From Allodiplogaster sudhausi (Eukaryota > Nematoda > Chromadorea > Rhabditida > Diplogasteridae), in assembly GCA_945643635.1 (NCBI GenBank), contig CALZFC010000040.1:2319501-2383500 (forward strand): a DNA stretch of 64,000 bases. The letters run 5' to 3'. Within the stretch, counting starts at the first letter, position 1. Each line of letters opens with the position of its first letter. The translations under genes and the position numbers were made by a program. The notes beneath the pieces are model-generated. The model was not told where the DNA came from and did no database searches. It saw nothing but the letters and a program-made list of their open reading frames with translations. Below, piece after piece: positions 23,579 to 37,194 of the stretch.

Positions 23579-26500
23579 ATGCGCCGTCGTCGACCTCCTC
23601 CGCCTCTTCTCCTTCTGCTGCTTCTGCTCGTCCCTCCACGCGCCGCTTCCGAGGCGGCATGGCAGGTCAGAGGAACTGAACCGAAGCCCACTCGGCTATG
23701 ACCCAACCCTTTGCAGACTACTCATCACTTCCGCCGTGCCCCAGCAGCCGCGGCCGGCAGCAGCACGAGCAGCCTCGCCGCCCTCTTCGCCGTGCCGGGC
23801 GCTTCTCTCGACGCGCGGCCCGTGCCATCCAATCACGCACCCATTCTTCAGGTTCATCTGACTAGAGGTCCCCTCACGGATAGGAAATGACACAGAAGAT
23901 ACTATAATATCAATTTGTTGCCAAAGAGATGGATTAGCCGTGTGATTGGTTGAGTTTCTTGAGATGTCCTGATTGAGTGCCTTAGGTGTCCTCTTCGGAA
24001 GGCTACCTTCCCGAAACGGCCGACATCGGGACGACAGTTCGCGTGTCTCCGAACATGCACTCGGAGAGTCTACAGATCCTCGTGAGCGATGCGGATCTGG
24101 TCAGTCTTCCAGCAAAAAGATCATTTGATTACCCTCCTCGTTCTCTTGTTGAACTGTTTGTCACTCTGCAGAAAGCGGGAATGCCACCAGCCACCTACCA
24201 ATACATCCTCACCGGTCTCGGTGCTACGATCTTCGCCGTTGATCAGCGTGGATTTGTCTACCTCAACGTCAATGCCATCGACGCCGACCCTCCGAATCCA
24301 TCCACTTATCAACTCAGCGTCAGCATCCTTCACATCTCTTTCAATCCAAAGGCTATCAAAATGCGCGAAAGGATAACATATTGATTTGTTTTTCAGGTGC
24401 AAGCGAGGGAAGTGGACACTCTTCCAATCAGAAGCAGCCAGCCCGTCACCATCACAATACACGTCATCGATGCGAATGATAACTCGCCCACCTTCGAGCT
24501 GCCAATCTACACGGCCAATACCACGCATTCAGGAGGAAATCGACCAGTCATTCGAGTAAGGAGCTCCTAGGAGACGAAGAGAAAGAGATGGAGAGAGAGA
24601 GAAAGACTAAGAAAAAAGTTCGAAAACGAGAAAAGAAACTAACAAAACGGCAAATTCTTGTAGGTAGAAGCACGCGATGTTGACTCGGGCTCTTTCGGCC
24701 AGGTTGACTACGACATCGTTCAGGCAAGAACTGTTGATACGAAAGACAATACACAAAGAATCAACATTCCTGATCAGGTGACTGGCGGTGCAGACGATAA
24801 CTTCTGGTACGACGATGCGAATCACATGCTCATGGTGCGAGGAGATCTACAGTCAAATGAGAGATACCAGGTTGGACAAGGGAAGAAGCTCATGAAGAGA
24901 AGAATTCATTCCCCCTTCAAGGTGGTCATAGAAGCGACGGACGGGGGAGGGCGGTCATCGCAGGCCATTGTCATTGTGCACGTCATCGACCCGAGCGGAG
25001 TCCCCGCCACTCTCCCTCCCCTCCCTGGCATGGAGACATTCAGGCAACTAAGCTCACAGCTTATGGCTATCTAATTATGATCAAGAAACCTCCATATTCT
25101 CCCATGTTTAGACCACCCGCTCAGCCGTTCCAGTCAGTGACATCTCAACCGACTCCTCCACAAACCTTCTACCCTCATCCTCATCCAATGCATCCACGAC
25201 CTTCTCAGTCTCCTCCTGCTACTCAAACCACTCCTGCCAGCAGCTATTCAGGCAGGCAGTCTTGAAACTCACCTCAATAGTTGCTCGCTTTTGAATTATT
25301 TTTTAAATTGAAGAATGAAGGAAAGTCATTTTACAATTAGCATCATACAACTGGAAATGAATGAGTTTGATTTAGTTGACGAGGAGACCATTCAAACGAT
25401 AGTCACCGAAATTGCCGAGAACACGCCTCCAAATACTGTCATTGTTTCTCTTGGAGTAAGTTTCAAGTACTGCAGTTATCTTATGGTTCCCAATATTATT
25501 GGATTATTAGATTAATTTCCTTTTTACCTCGAAGTTCACTTTGAATGCAGGACGAAAACTCGGCCATGCGGTATTCGATTGTTGGTGGGAACGAGGAAGG
25601 GCTCTTTTCCATCAATGAAAACACGTTAGCCTTCATACATACTCTCACTTCGTTGACACATTTATCAATATACTCTTGATAGTCAATGAACTGCTTCTTG
25701 TAACTAGAACATGCTGCCTCAACCAATTATCGATCACACTTTCATTCCTTTAGCGGAACGATCTCAACGGTGGGGGTGTTCGACCGAGAGAGCGCAGCCT
25801 CCTTCTCTCTGCAAGTCGAGACTCGAGCTAGAGCAACCAGCCAGCATCTCTACTGGACTCTTGTGCAAATCGCTGTCACGGTTCGTCATCCACATAAGTA
25901 GATTCAGTTCAAGAATATTGTGGATGTGGGGGATGATATAGCTACGTGTGCATTCTCATCAGGATATCAACGACAACGCGCCCGAGTTCGTGGGCACTCA
26001 GCCTCTGAGGCTGACGCTCTCCCTCGATGACATCTCTGATCTCCGTCCCAATGCAGTCGTGGGAAGGCTGCACGTTCTGGACAGGGACGCCGAGGAAAAC
26101 GCCAAGATCGAGCTGGGCATTCTACCGCCCATGGACAGGTCCTGAAAAAACACAAACAATGTAGAGAGCAATCACGAATTGAGAGGAATAGAGCTCAGTG
26201 GTTTCAGAAATAGATGTATCTTTTATTTGAGGAAGAGCGATCACTGGAATTAACTCGTGTTCGCTTATCGTCCTCATTTAACTAAAATCATTAACCTAAT
26301 TGCAATGGGTTAATCCATTGTTTGGATAATAAGGACGCAGATTGTTATCTAGATTGTTCGCGATCTCCCCCACGGGCTTCATGACAGTGCGAGGAGATGT
26401 GACTGCTGCCCACATCGGAGAGCATCGAGTGTTGGTGTACGCGAGGGATGGCGGAGAACCTCGCAGAGAAACTCTGGCCACTGCCATCGTGGACATCCGC

Positions 26501-29500
26501 ACTTCTCCAGCCATCTCATTCGGAGGAGATTCTGAAGTTTGTCACTCATTCCGTAGTTATTATCATTTCTTTTTCTTGCTTATTATTATCGGTTTGAAGG
26601 TTCATAGGTCGGTAGATTTTAAGAGATGGAAATGCCTTGCTTAAGAATGAAGTGGCGACTCATCCAACAGCAACGACAACAACTCGCTTCGCTCCTCCGC
26701 CAGAGACGACGACACGCAAGCAAACAGCCGGTTCGTATTCATTTTGTCACCCAAACATTTCATCTCTTCTTTGTCTTTACTCTAAAAAAAATTGCAGATA
26801 GAGTGCAATTTTTTAAGCTCTGCTATCTATGAAAGTTTTAATTTTCCCAGCATTGACAACGACTGCTCGTACAACCACGACAACCGCTGTGACCACAACA
26901 ACTGTCAAGGAGAAGAACGTTCTCTCCTCATTAGGTTACCAATTCATCATTGAATTATCGTTTGGTAAGGTTGGTAATCAATAATAACTACATACCTATG
27001 TATTTATCGCTGGATGCCGAGAAAGATTAAACGTGATAACAGGCGGTGCGACGACTCCGGAGAAGGAACGTCTGGCTCCAGTCTTCAACCCGCCAACTAT
27101 CATTGTCACTGTCGAAGAGAATCGTGCAGATATTGAGATTGCTCAGGTGAGAATGAGAGTGAGAATAGAAGAAATAGTGAACGGAGAAAGAAAGAGAGAA
27201 GCAAAGGACAGAGAAGACGAAGGAGTCTGAACAGGTGAAGGCGACCTACCCGGATGGCCAGCCCGGCCTGGTCAGTTACTCTCTTCTGAGTGGAGACCCT
27301 GCTCTCTTCGCCGTCAATTCCTTCTCTGGTGGCGTCCGCCTTCTCCGGCCCCTCGACGCCGAGGCCGACCGAGCGTTCACTCTCCAAATTGGAACGAAGG
27401 AGGTCAGAAACACCTTTTTTCGTCTATAAAGGTTATATTTTCATTAACAAAAAGTAATAAGAAGAAAGGATATAAGAAAGGTATGCTTAAAGGCCTCCTC
27501 TCTGTCGGCAAACGCAGTTCTCGCCCACACGGCCACCATCACCGTCAACATCGCAGACGCCAACGACTGGATCCCCGCCTTCGAAAGCAGCGCGTATGCC
27601 ATTCTATCGTCAAGCTTTCCAGTAGAACGCAACTTTCTCATACATACATACATACTATATGCATATTTATGCCTTTCGATTACAATTGGCCACAGATACA
27701 TAAGCTCAGCTCCTTTTCCGTATTTTGAATTGCTGGAATGGCCCCTCTATCTTCATGCCACTGCAGCTACTCGTTTGTGGTGCACGGGGACACTCTGCCA
27801 GGCACGATCGTAGGCCAAGTCGCGGCATTCGACGAGGACAGAGATGTCCGTTTCCTTTCTTCATCTCTTCAGGCTCATAGGGAGGTCCATTTCAGCCTCC
27901 GAATAATGCGCTGAGCTACACGTTGGTGGCCGGCACGGATGGCGGGCACTTCTCGATTGGCGCCGACTCGGGTCTCATCACTCTCGCCCGCCCCGTCGAC
28001 GAGCTGGCTGGTCATCAGATTACGGTGGGTACAACAGCATTCTAACGTTTATTCATTTATTTATTATATACATTGATTAAGATGTGACATCACTTGCAGA
28101 GATTTAACAACAGGTAATACATATATGTATGCATGGACATGTTAAAATTGTATACACTGTATCCTATAATTTCTCCTTAAAAAACTTGTTAATTTAGCTT
28201 CGTGTCGAAGCTTCGGATGCAGGCGAACCAAAGCAGACGGCATCGACCACGGTTACGATTCTTGTGGAGGGAGTGGAAGGGTCAGCCGGAGCGAGTGGAG
28301 GAGGACTCATTCCGCCGCCCGAGGAAGGCTCAAGCAGTGGCGGCCAAGGGGCAGCAGGCGGGGGAGGCCAGCCTCGCCCCGGCGCCCTCCAGTACTCTCA
28401 GCGAAACTATACGTACGGAATCAATTCCTTCTCATTTCTTGCAGCATTCACCTGTTTTCCACATTTTTTTAGGGTTTCTGTATCGGAAGCCGTTCGCCCG
28501 CCTCATCTTGTACAGGTGAGATTGCTTTCGTTTTATTTGAGCCACGCCAGATTTCATATCCGCATTCTGATTGTTAGATTCTCTCTGTGCATCACAAACC
28601 GGCAGACACTCGCTTCGTGTCTTGCTCCATTCTTACTGGCAACTACCGCGGTGCGTTCAATTTATCTCACATTAAATTAAGCCAGCATTTAGTAAAGGAA
28701 AAAAAATTAAATATCTAATGTGAGTAGGTGCCTTTGGCATTTCTGCCAGCAACGACGGGGACTGCGAACTTAGAACGCAGATGGAACTCGACCGAGAGAG
28801 CATCGAGCGGTTTGTCCTTCTTCTGTCACAGCGAATCAACTTATTCGAGCGCTCAAAATATGCCATTACGTATTTTCTGGCAAGATGGGTTTAGGTTTTC
28901 ACAACTCTGATTACTAGGTACTTGTTGAACGTCTCGGTCTCGTCTGGTTCTGATTCCGACCACGCGCTTGTCTCTGTGACTGTGCTGGATGCGAATGACA
29001 ACCAGCCAAGCTTCCGCTTCGACAACGACCTCGGCCTTGCAGAGTACATTGCGGGAGTCTCCGCGGAGGCCGCCGCCTTCACCAGAGTCGTCACTGTTAA
29101 GGCTCGACTCTTTCCCTTTATCTTCATGAAGTAGACATAAATTCTGATACTCTTAGGCAGAGGACGCAGATCTGGGAAAGGCAGGTCAAGTGGCGTACTC
29201 GCTGGACCCGCTGTCCCTTCATGCCAAGCACTTCACCATCTCACCCACCGGAGACATCGCCACGAAGCTCAGCATGCCACAACTTCTCCACGCACAGAGG
29301 GTCGACAAGTTCGAGCTCAAGGTACCCATTATGGTGGATTCAAGTCAACTTTTCTATTGATGAACATAATAGAAAAGAGAAGACAAAAGGAGCTTTTAGG
29401 TTCTCGCATGCGATTCGCCTGTTTCCGGGGAACAACTTTGCGCGAAGGCAGACGTGACTGTTGTGGTCGTCAAGGACGAACACCGATTCCGCATGGCCAC

Positions 29501-31820
29501 TTCGGGTCTCTTGCCACAACAGCTTAGAAGCCATGAGCAGGTCTGGCATCCATTTCTTTTTGCGAAACAAGAAGGGTCTTGTGTAAAGGCAATCCTATCC
29601 GCTTTTTTCGAAGATAAGTTCATACTCATTGTTAGCCATGATCAGCTACAATCATTAGGATATGGTGCGAAGTTTGCGTGCGTCAACCGGTCGGTGCTCT
29701 CTTCTGCAAATCGAGCGGATGCTTGAGTTGCCAGCCGGAGCAGACGGCCGGCCTCGCACTGACATCCACTGGTTCGCAGTGGATCCTGCCAGCAGGCAGA
29801 TCTGCGGCAAGGACGAACTCAGACGAGTCTTCGAGCCCCAAGCAGTCGCCCTCGCCGCTGGCAAGCTACGGCCTTGGTTCTCGCTCGACGAGCTCAGCGA
29901 GGATGCTGACGCAGGCATCTCTAGTAGAGCGACCGCCGGAGATGGCGCCGGCGGGGAAGAGTGGAAAAGCGCATCACTCAGTCAGCACAGAGAGAGAGAG
30001 AAAGTGAGAGAGATTGAGAAAGAGAGAAACAAGAATAGACAGAGATGAATTCAGTGTTCATTATTGTGGCTGTTCTCATTGCTGCCGGTGCTGCCATCGG
30101 AATCTGCGTTGTCTGCGTTCTCTGGGGCCGCTACAAGGCTGGCTGTTTTTTCTAATTGATTACGATCGAAAGGTATCATTCCTGTTAACGTGCTCTCCGT
30201 TTTACAATGGATTACAGCGTTCGCAACGGGCGATGCCGTACCCCTCCGCCTACCACCATCACCACGCGCAGTCAGCCAAGCTGGGCACCATCTTCTTGCC
30301 CAACCCGACAACGGCCACGGACAAGATCTACGAAACACAGGTTGGTTATTTCATTGCCAAGAGTCTACAGAATTATGAGTGAACTGTTGCAGATGCTGGA
30401 AATGCCCCTGTCTGACGAAGACGTAACCTTGAAAGGCAGCGTTGCAACAGGAATCAACACGGCCGGTGCTGCCAACGGCCACGGAGGGCAGCCCGGTCAC
30501 GGTCTGCGGCATTTCGGTTTTTGTTTCTCTAACTCTATCGTTCACTTACCCAGTGAAGAACTATCAAGACTTTTTTCGATGTCGCTTGGTGCCCTCCTAG
30601 CAAAGAATACTTCGTATGCTCTTAGCCGGAGGTGCTTCTGCCATCGGACGCGGTGCTGGTTCTTCTTGTTCCACGACCCGAGACCGAGTCTCCTACAGGA
30701 ATTACGGACGAGATGCCGGAGGCGGGGGGACAGTGGGTTTGTGCCATCCTACAGCTTTTCACTTCATTCACTACTAATGATGAGAAATCATGGTTTGCTG
30801 TGAGAGGAAAAGAATGTAGAAAAAGAATGACCTCCTTAGGAGCGAGCGTGTATGAAGGAGACTTCTCCATCGAAGAGAGCATGTACGCCTTGAACGTGCC
30901 CGGCCGGATAGACCCAATCACAAAGTTAGCCTGTCATTCTGTTCGAGAAGAACTATGCAGAGAGGAATCCGATTGATCATTTTTCTATGCAGCGACACTT
31001 CTTTTGTTGCTTCAACCAATATTGTCCAATGGGCACTTACAAATTTGTTGAGGAAGCTCGAAGTATTACGATAAGCCATACTTAATATATTATATCTGTA
31101 TTATTAACATATTTTTATCAATCGTATCTTGAAAATAATTACATTTTTTGGATTTTCAAGGAAATCTAACCTCTAATTTTTGTTCTGTAATGAAGTGAGC
31201 CTTTCAGACGGGCCACTTTTGACTATGGAAGCAGAGAGCGTATGTTTATGGGCAAATGACTGAGCGATTGGAATTCCCCCAGTTTATCCTCCTTCCTCAG
31301 CTCGCCCGGCGTTGCTCAAACCGTTTCTCAAACTAACCAATAAGCAGCTTTTGTAGAGATTATTTCGGTTTGCGCAGCGCTCACACTGAACGTCAATTTT
31401 CCATTGTTTTGTTTCTTGTGTTTCCCATCTCCTTCAGTTTCTCTTATTTATCCCAGTAATGCCTTTGTGAATTTCTTTCTTTCTTCTGATTACTTCTCTC
31501 TCTCTAGTTCCCTGTGTGAATTTTCGTTACTTCCTCTCATAAGATTCATCATACTTGTGTATTATGCTTGCTCATTACGCTTTTGCTTAATCTAACAAGA
31601 CAAAATCAGAGATGTGCATACTTCCTTTCAAGATCACATATCCTTTCTAAAACATAATTTGTAAACTCCTCCCTGTGAATGCAAGAAGAATATTTACAAT
31701 AACGCTTCGTTTAATTGAAATTAGCTAATGAACAGTAAGTATAATAAATTGTGTTGTTCTTTCAGCCGCCTCCAGAAGATGATAATTCCGTCTCCAGACT
31801 ACCCAACTTATCGGGGATGA
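23579..31820 (+). CDS. Cadherin-superfamily transmembrane protein, about 30 exons
   Basis: This is a calcium-dependent adhesion protein of the cell surface. The start at 23,579 opens a clear signal peptide (MRRRRPPPP, then eight leucines), and the first cadherin-type strand follows after two exons (NHAPIL at about 23,835). Cadherin repeats then run to about 29,500. Calcium-binding linkers are visible as DANDNSP (24,470), DINDNAPEF (25,965), DANDWIPAF (27,560) and DANDNQPSF (28,990), with matching VEARDVD, LDRDAEE, AFDEDR and AEDADLG motifs. Two linker regions are mucin-like: Pro/Thr-rich at 25,112-25,260 and Thr-rich at about 26,640-26,940. A non-cadherin segment precedes a single membrane helix near 30,058-30,145 ([23 protein letters not shown]). 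The cytoplasmic tail continues in small exons through [22 protein letters not shown] to a stop at 31,820. No catenin-binding motif is evident, so it is not a classical E/N-cadherin. The last exons are less certain than the ectodomain. Confidence 0.85.
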
Positions 31821-33632
31821 GGATTGTCCAGGAGAAGAGAGAAAACTCGTTGTCTTCATTGCGGGCAGTTCTCCTTCTAATATTTACATATTTAGATATA
31901 AATATTTAAATCACTTGAAAAGGAAATCCCACTCAGACATTCGCGATCGTATTTCACTTGCACTTCTTCTTTTTCTCTATTGTAAATGATTCGGCAATTA
32001 GCATTTGTCTAGTGTATTTATTAGAGTTAAAGTATGCAAGACATACTTTTGTCTTTCTTTACACGTCGTGCACCCCAACATGACCAGATTAACCATTTCC
32101 ACTCTCAAACATGGTTGCTTCTTCTCTTGCTCCCCATCATAACTGTTTCTTTAATCAAAGTATGTGTGTGATGATTTATCTTGTATTATCTTGTTGTCTT
32201 ATCTTTATTTTCTGAACAAGCTAGTCAGAAAATATGAAGCTAACAATTATCTGACTGTTTTGAGACGAGAATCTTCGTCTCTCCGCATTGCTTATCTGTA
32301 CTGTCTTACTACATAGTACATTACTTCTTTTATGAATATGTAAGTTCTTTCATGAACTCCCGAATACGCGTGTTTTGCCTTGTCTTTCGTTGTCTCTTTC
32401 CTCTTCGTTAGCATTCGCTCAAGACTCCGTTGTTTTCCTCCTTTCCTCTTCCACTTGTTCGTATTGCAGTCGCGCTTCGCACTATTCCAGCCGCTTCCTA
32501 CTGAAAACCCTCAGCCATTTATTTATTCTCTCTTTTCATTCTCACGGCACTTTCGCCATCCTCCCACTTCAATTTTTCTCAGTTCTTATTGTTTAATTGT
32601 TTATATCTAAATTGAGTTAAAATAATGAGGATGCCGAAGAGTGCCAATAATGTACTTGTTTAACCGTCGATAAGCTTTTCAAAGTAATCTCGTGTGAAGA
32701 ACAAGATATCTTTTCATTTATTTCTGCTCTTCAATCTAATTTTTGTTCGCTTTACGACTGATATAAAAGTTTTTGTTTGCTTTTTTATAAGAAATGAAAT
32801 GTTTCAGCTTTTAAAGTGACTGCTCACAGCAATGAAGGCTTTCTTTTCTATGTTGTACTTGTGTTAGTTTCGATGACCGGCAAACTAATTGAATGACTAC
32901 TGAAGCTTTCATCAACAATCGCACATAAATTACATTTAACCGGAAGCATAAATATTTGAGCTTTCTCGATATCTTACCTTTTTATAATTACAGTGATAAA
33001 GTTGCATCGTTAGCGGGAAATGTAGTATGTAAATAGCTCTTTTTATACACTTGTCTAAGTTGTAAGAGGAATTTACAATACGGTGCCCGATTCTTGTTGT
33101 AGTACTCAAATGATAGAGACTTGACTTTGTTACTGCTATTTATATTGATATCACGAGGGGGCTGGAATTTTCAGCAGATACTGCGATTGACAGAATTAAG
33201 GAGTTATTCTACCCTCCTGGGCGCACGGATTGGTGAAAACATTGTTGTGTTTTCCCTATTAGTTTTCCCTCCTAATGAGCTTAAGTGGGTAATCAGTTCA
33301 AAACATCTGATTTCTACCGTTCTACACTAACGAGAGACGCTCTGATCAGTATTTTAAAAATTTTATAAGTCGTTAGTGGAATGCTATCCATCTGTTAGAT
33401 ATCATTTCCAATAGAAATTATAGATCACAATTGCTTACTTTGACTATGAAAGAAACTATTCTCCTTGAATATGTGCACGTGTGCACAAAAATATTACAGC
33501 CATAAAGTTCTGGAGTAGATCTGAAATGGTTTAAGACTTCAAGTTGGAATTTTCCTTGATGTGATTAAAGACGCCTTTTCCGCAAACAAGATTGAACCTT
33601 CGCAGTCAGCAAAGGAGAATTGCTGAGTTGTG
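31821..33632. other. Intergenic, AT-rich, no gene seen
   Basis: About 1.8 kb between the cadherin and the chemoreceptor. It is AT-rich, with short open frames that show no exon-like splice signals or recognisable protein. It presumably holds the cadherin 3' UTR and the receptor promoter. Confidence 0.6.
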
Positions 33633-35688
33633 ATGGAGCTAGAGAAGTCGCTTTCTAGCATATCAATGGAGCCACCGGGCACTCTCGTATTCTACGAGCA
33701 CTACGTGTCCTTCGCTGGCTACATTTCACTCGCTCTCTCCATCTTCCTCATTTTCTCCATCATCCGAAAGACTCCTTCAGAGAATGCTGGATTTCGCAAA
33801 TATCTCATTTTCACACAGGTAATGAATTGCGGAGTTACAACTGATTTCAAAACGAAAGAAACTGTTGGAAATTTGTGCAAGTTATTTGGAAGCCTTTGGG
33901 ACAAATTGAAGAGCCTGAAAGGAAATAAAATACTTACCTTACTGAGGCGATGTTCGCGTGCACGGACTGCACGGTGACTCTGGTGTTCGGTGGCTTCCCC
34001 CTCGCGCCGGCCTACGGAATGCATTGCAATGGCTGGCTCTGTCAGGCTCATATCCATCCTCATTTCATGGCCGTTAGACAATATTCTTTTTTCGCTAACT
34101 TATTTGTGTAAACAATAATCTGAAGCAGGTGACGATGATGTTCTTTTTCGTGATGGAGTTGGCCGCTCTCTTCATTTGCTTCTTCTATCGACATCAGCTC
34201 GTCTTACGTCCCGGCCATTTTTTCAAACTTAGCAAAGTCTGTTTAGTGAGAGAAAGAGAGAGAGCTGGAGAGAGTTAGACAGAAAGGAAGTTAGAAAGTC
34301 AATTTAATCTAATGAGGAATATCCTCAGACGGCATACACAGCCGTTGTTGTCTGCATTCTATCCTTCTATTCTATCTGTCCTGTTCTACACTTCTTCGCA
34401 TATTGTGAAGTTGAGGAACCAACTCAATATATTAAAACGGTTATATTTTGAAATATACAACCGCGATTGTAATTGAAGTAAGCGCAGTGCTTGCAGAATT
34501 ACCCTAATCTGGAGTGGGCTCTCCACCACGCAGCAGAAGTTCTGGTCTACCGATTGTCAAGTCCTCTCATTAGCATTACAGTTCTTTTCTGTTTTCAGGT
34601 AAAGTAGCCGTAAGTGAAATGTATTCAGAATGCATGACGATAAACAAGTTGTATGCATATGCCTGTGCAGTTGGTGTTCGTGACGTTCGTGGGGATGGCG
34701 ATTCTCTCCCTGGCAATCTTCAATGTGCTGACCCGTGCTCGGAAAGGGGCCACGATGAGTTCTCGCCAGCTCAGTTTCCATCGGCGCATGACTGTCTCTC
34801 TTCTTTATCAGGCAGAGACAGAAGGAAAAGACAGAAAGGAATCTGACTATTTAGGCAATCATCCCTTCGATCTTCGTCTTTGCGCCACTGCCATTTCTCT
34901 TAAGCATGATATTACAAGTCGAGTTCTTCGGTCAGTGCATGTTCTTGCCTCCTCTACGAACTGCCAAACGGGGTTTTAGTATAACCACTGAAGTGCGGCT
35001 CCAGGCGAAGGTTTTCTTTAAAGTCGGCACACCCTGTTGCGAGCCAAACTTTGTATCAGCTGTGATCTGGGGGCATCGCCTAGAAACTGGGCCCATAATT
35101 CAGTGCCATGCGAGTGGTAGATAGTGATTGGCTGAAACCGTAAGCAGCCGTTACATACGAATCATGACAGAATAGAAGCGATGCTAACTTCTGACTGGCA
35201 GATATGACGATGGTTGCCTGGTGCCTTCACTGCACCCACTCCATCTGCAACTCGATAGTTGTCATCTTACGGTCCACAGCATACACAAACGATGGCAAGC
35301 AGCTGCTTCGTAATATCTTCTGCGGTCTCCACAGGTAAGCGAACACGATTGGAAATTAATCGTTGCGGTGTTATATCTTTCAAAAGGAAATATCACTCGT
35401 CTTAGGAAGAATAAAACTTCTCCTTCAACGCTTGCCCCTCCTCTCAGCCAACACAAAACATCCTCCAACGTGTGTGTTGCCGTCGTGCTGAGTTTGAGCG
35501 TCAAAATAAAAAAATATCGTTTTGAACTTTTCTAGAAATATAAAAAATTCCTCCTCATAAACTTTGATGTTTGAAAAACGACTGAATTAAGCGTGATGGC
35601 TAAATTGTACTCTCGTTGACGGAGCCGATGACGCCGGCAGTTCTCATACCTCCGAGTCAAGAGATTGTGACTTTTGAGGAATTATTGT
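33633..35688 (+). CDS. Nematode 7TM chemoreceptor, Srh/Sri-like (Str superfamily)
   Basis: This is a G-protein-coupled receptor of the large nematode Str superfamily, probably in ciliated sensory neurons. The start at 33,633 gives an N-terminus followed by TM1 (YISLALSIFLIFSIIRKTP), where the short loop with K-T-P is typical. Further exons encode the second and third helices (FACTDCTVTLVFGGFP; MMFFFVMELAALFICFFYRHQ). The next carries the fourth helix (VVVCILSFYSICPVLHFF), then NYPNLEWA, then the fifth helix and the loop ending MSSRQLSFHRRMTVSLLYQ. The last two carry AIIPSIFVFAPLPFLLSMI and HSICNSIVVILRSTAYTNDGKQLL. The order and the H-R...SLL-Q / AIIP junction match Srh/Sri receptors, and all seven helices are accounted for. 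Intron 34,812-34,854 has a GC donor. The terminal exon near 35,650 is tentative. Confidence 0.8.
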
Positions 35689-35699
35689 AAGTTCTCTCT

Positions 35700-36309
35700 T
35701 GCCGTCTCCCTTCACTGATTCTGATTTGTATCCCACTCGCATTTTCTATGGCCTTCTGTCGGATGCAACCACTAGTACGTGACAAGGAAAGATATTGGCT
35801 TTGGCTGAATTGTTTCACTATAATGACACAATATTACGAAGAAGCTATTGCATGCTGACAATAGAGCACGAGACACTCATTCAGTTAGAGAATGGAAATA
35901 GGCAGAAAGGACCATGGGAGAGACCGAGCAGACACATGAGGAACAGATGGTCAGAGATAGCAGTCAAGAAAGCCGTTTGGGTGCTGCTTACGTACATCAC
36001 CTCCGCTGATAAGCCGCTCTCTTGATTTACGCTACGACAAATTATAAATGTCAGATGATGCCACTTATTAAACGGTGGAGAAAGATAATGGTGGAGAGTT
36101 TAGACACAATCAGGGCAATGAAAAAGCATGTAATCAAAACATATGGGTATAAAAAATCTCTCACTTCACAATGCCATTCATTTCTGTTCAGTTAGAAAAA
36201 ATTGGGAGGGATGTAGGCTTACCAAGTATTACATGTAAACTATGTTCCTTAACTGTGAGAGCAGCCATAATTTGTCGTTATGAAGCGGTGGAGTCTCGCT
36301 CTCTCTCTC

Positions 36310-36343
<34 letters not shown>

Positions 36344-36470
36344 GCTCTCTCTAACTCTCTCTCTCTCTCTCTCTCTCAAAGCTTATCAAAGGCTAGTCGC
36401 CCAAAACAGTGCCAAGCGCACGTCATCTTTCTCTGCATTCCAGAGGAGTCTTGAGGGCGGGAGCGGGTAG
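35700..36470. other. Intergenic, with (CT)n run at 36,297-36,377
   Basis: No exon was recognised. An interrupted CT microsatellite of about 80 bp sits 170 bp before the short P450-derived gene. Reading frames through it are compositional. Confidence 0.6.
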
Positions 36471-36508
36471 CATAAAAGGCGTCTCACCCCAAGGGAGCAG
36501 CTGATAAG
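36471..36508 (+). promoter_or_regulatory. TATA-like box plus GATA site (P450-tail gene)
   Basis: CATAAAAGG at 36,471 is followed 30 bp later by CTGATAAG at 36,501-36,508, 36 bp before the start codon. TGATAAG is the core bound by the intestinal GATA factors of nematodes (ELT-2 type). The same pair with almost the same spacing lies upstream of the full-length P450. Confidence 0.45.
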
Positions 36509-36543
36509 CGAAGTACAAGCGACCATCTCGCCTTCTCACTTCC

Positions 36544-37194
36544 ATGGATTCCAACAATTACACTGCCCTGCTAACCCGCTGCGCCCTGCTCTACCTCGCA
36601 GACAACCAAGATACGCAGGTCAGTGCTCTTGAATTTGAATAGTTGAATTGTGTGAAGCAGAACTGCGTCATTTTAACTTATTTAGAAGAGAGTGCGGAGC
36701 GAACTCCGCAAGGAAGCCAGCAACCTGCAGCCAGCGACTCTTCGGGACGAGGACGCCCTGCCGCACTTGGCGAGCCTCATCGATAACGTTGAGGAATTTG
36801 CAAATGTTGTAAGGCGAGACAGCGAAGAAGAGCAGTCCGATTGTGAGGTGGCGTGCATTTCCTTGCTTACTTATAAAAATAAGACACTGCAAGGACAATA
36901 AATAAATTGTGATTGCTTGTTCAACTACGTGGTTGTTTCCAGGGCTCGATCAGCGACATGAGTGACTCGGAAAACGTGTCTATCAATGCCCGCATTGCCT
37001 CATCCACAAGGACGGAAGCACGATCAGAACTCTTCCTTTCCCTAGCCGCACTGATCACTCGCTACCGTATCCTTCCCCCACTTCGGGACCCTGATCCCAC
37101 GTACCGACTGGCTCTTTCACGAAATGCTGCAAGCCTTCTTCGCATTGAGCCAATTCAGCGCCCACAGCGAAATTGTAACCGAAGAAGCGCCTAG
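36544..37194 (+). CDS. Short spliced gene derived from the C-terminal part of a cytochrome P450
   Basis: Three exons (36,544-36,618; about 36,686-36,846; about 36,944-37,194) splice in phase 0 into an uninterrupted frame of about 160 codons. Exon 1 ends in ALLYLADNQDTQ, matching [11 protein letters not shown] after the I helix of the neighbouring P450. Exon 2 begins RVRSEL like its RMREEL, and exon 3 ends SELFLSLAALITRYRILPP, matching the last helices. Everything before the I helix is missing. The ExxR region cannot be recognised, and the heme loop is degraded: where the neighbour has [10 protein letters not shown] this copy has SINARIASST, so the heme-ligand cysteine is gone. It cannot be a P450 enzyme. 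Either it is a remnant that happens to be open, or a small new protein. Acidic residues (RRDSEEEQSDCE) are unlike the parent. Confidence 0.6.

Noticed and set aside
24724..24780. A further GC-AG intron in the cadherin (57 nt)
   Set aside because: The segment is in frame without stops and could simply be exon; family comparison does not decide it, so it was not counted.
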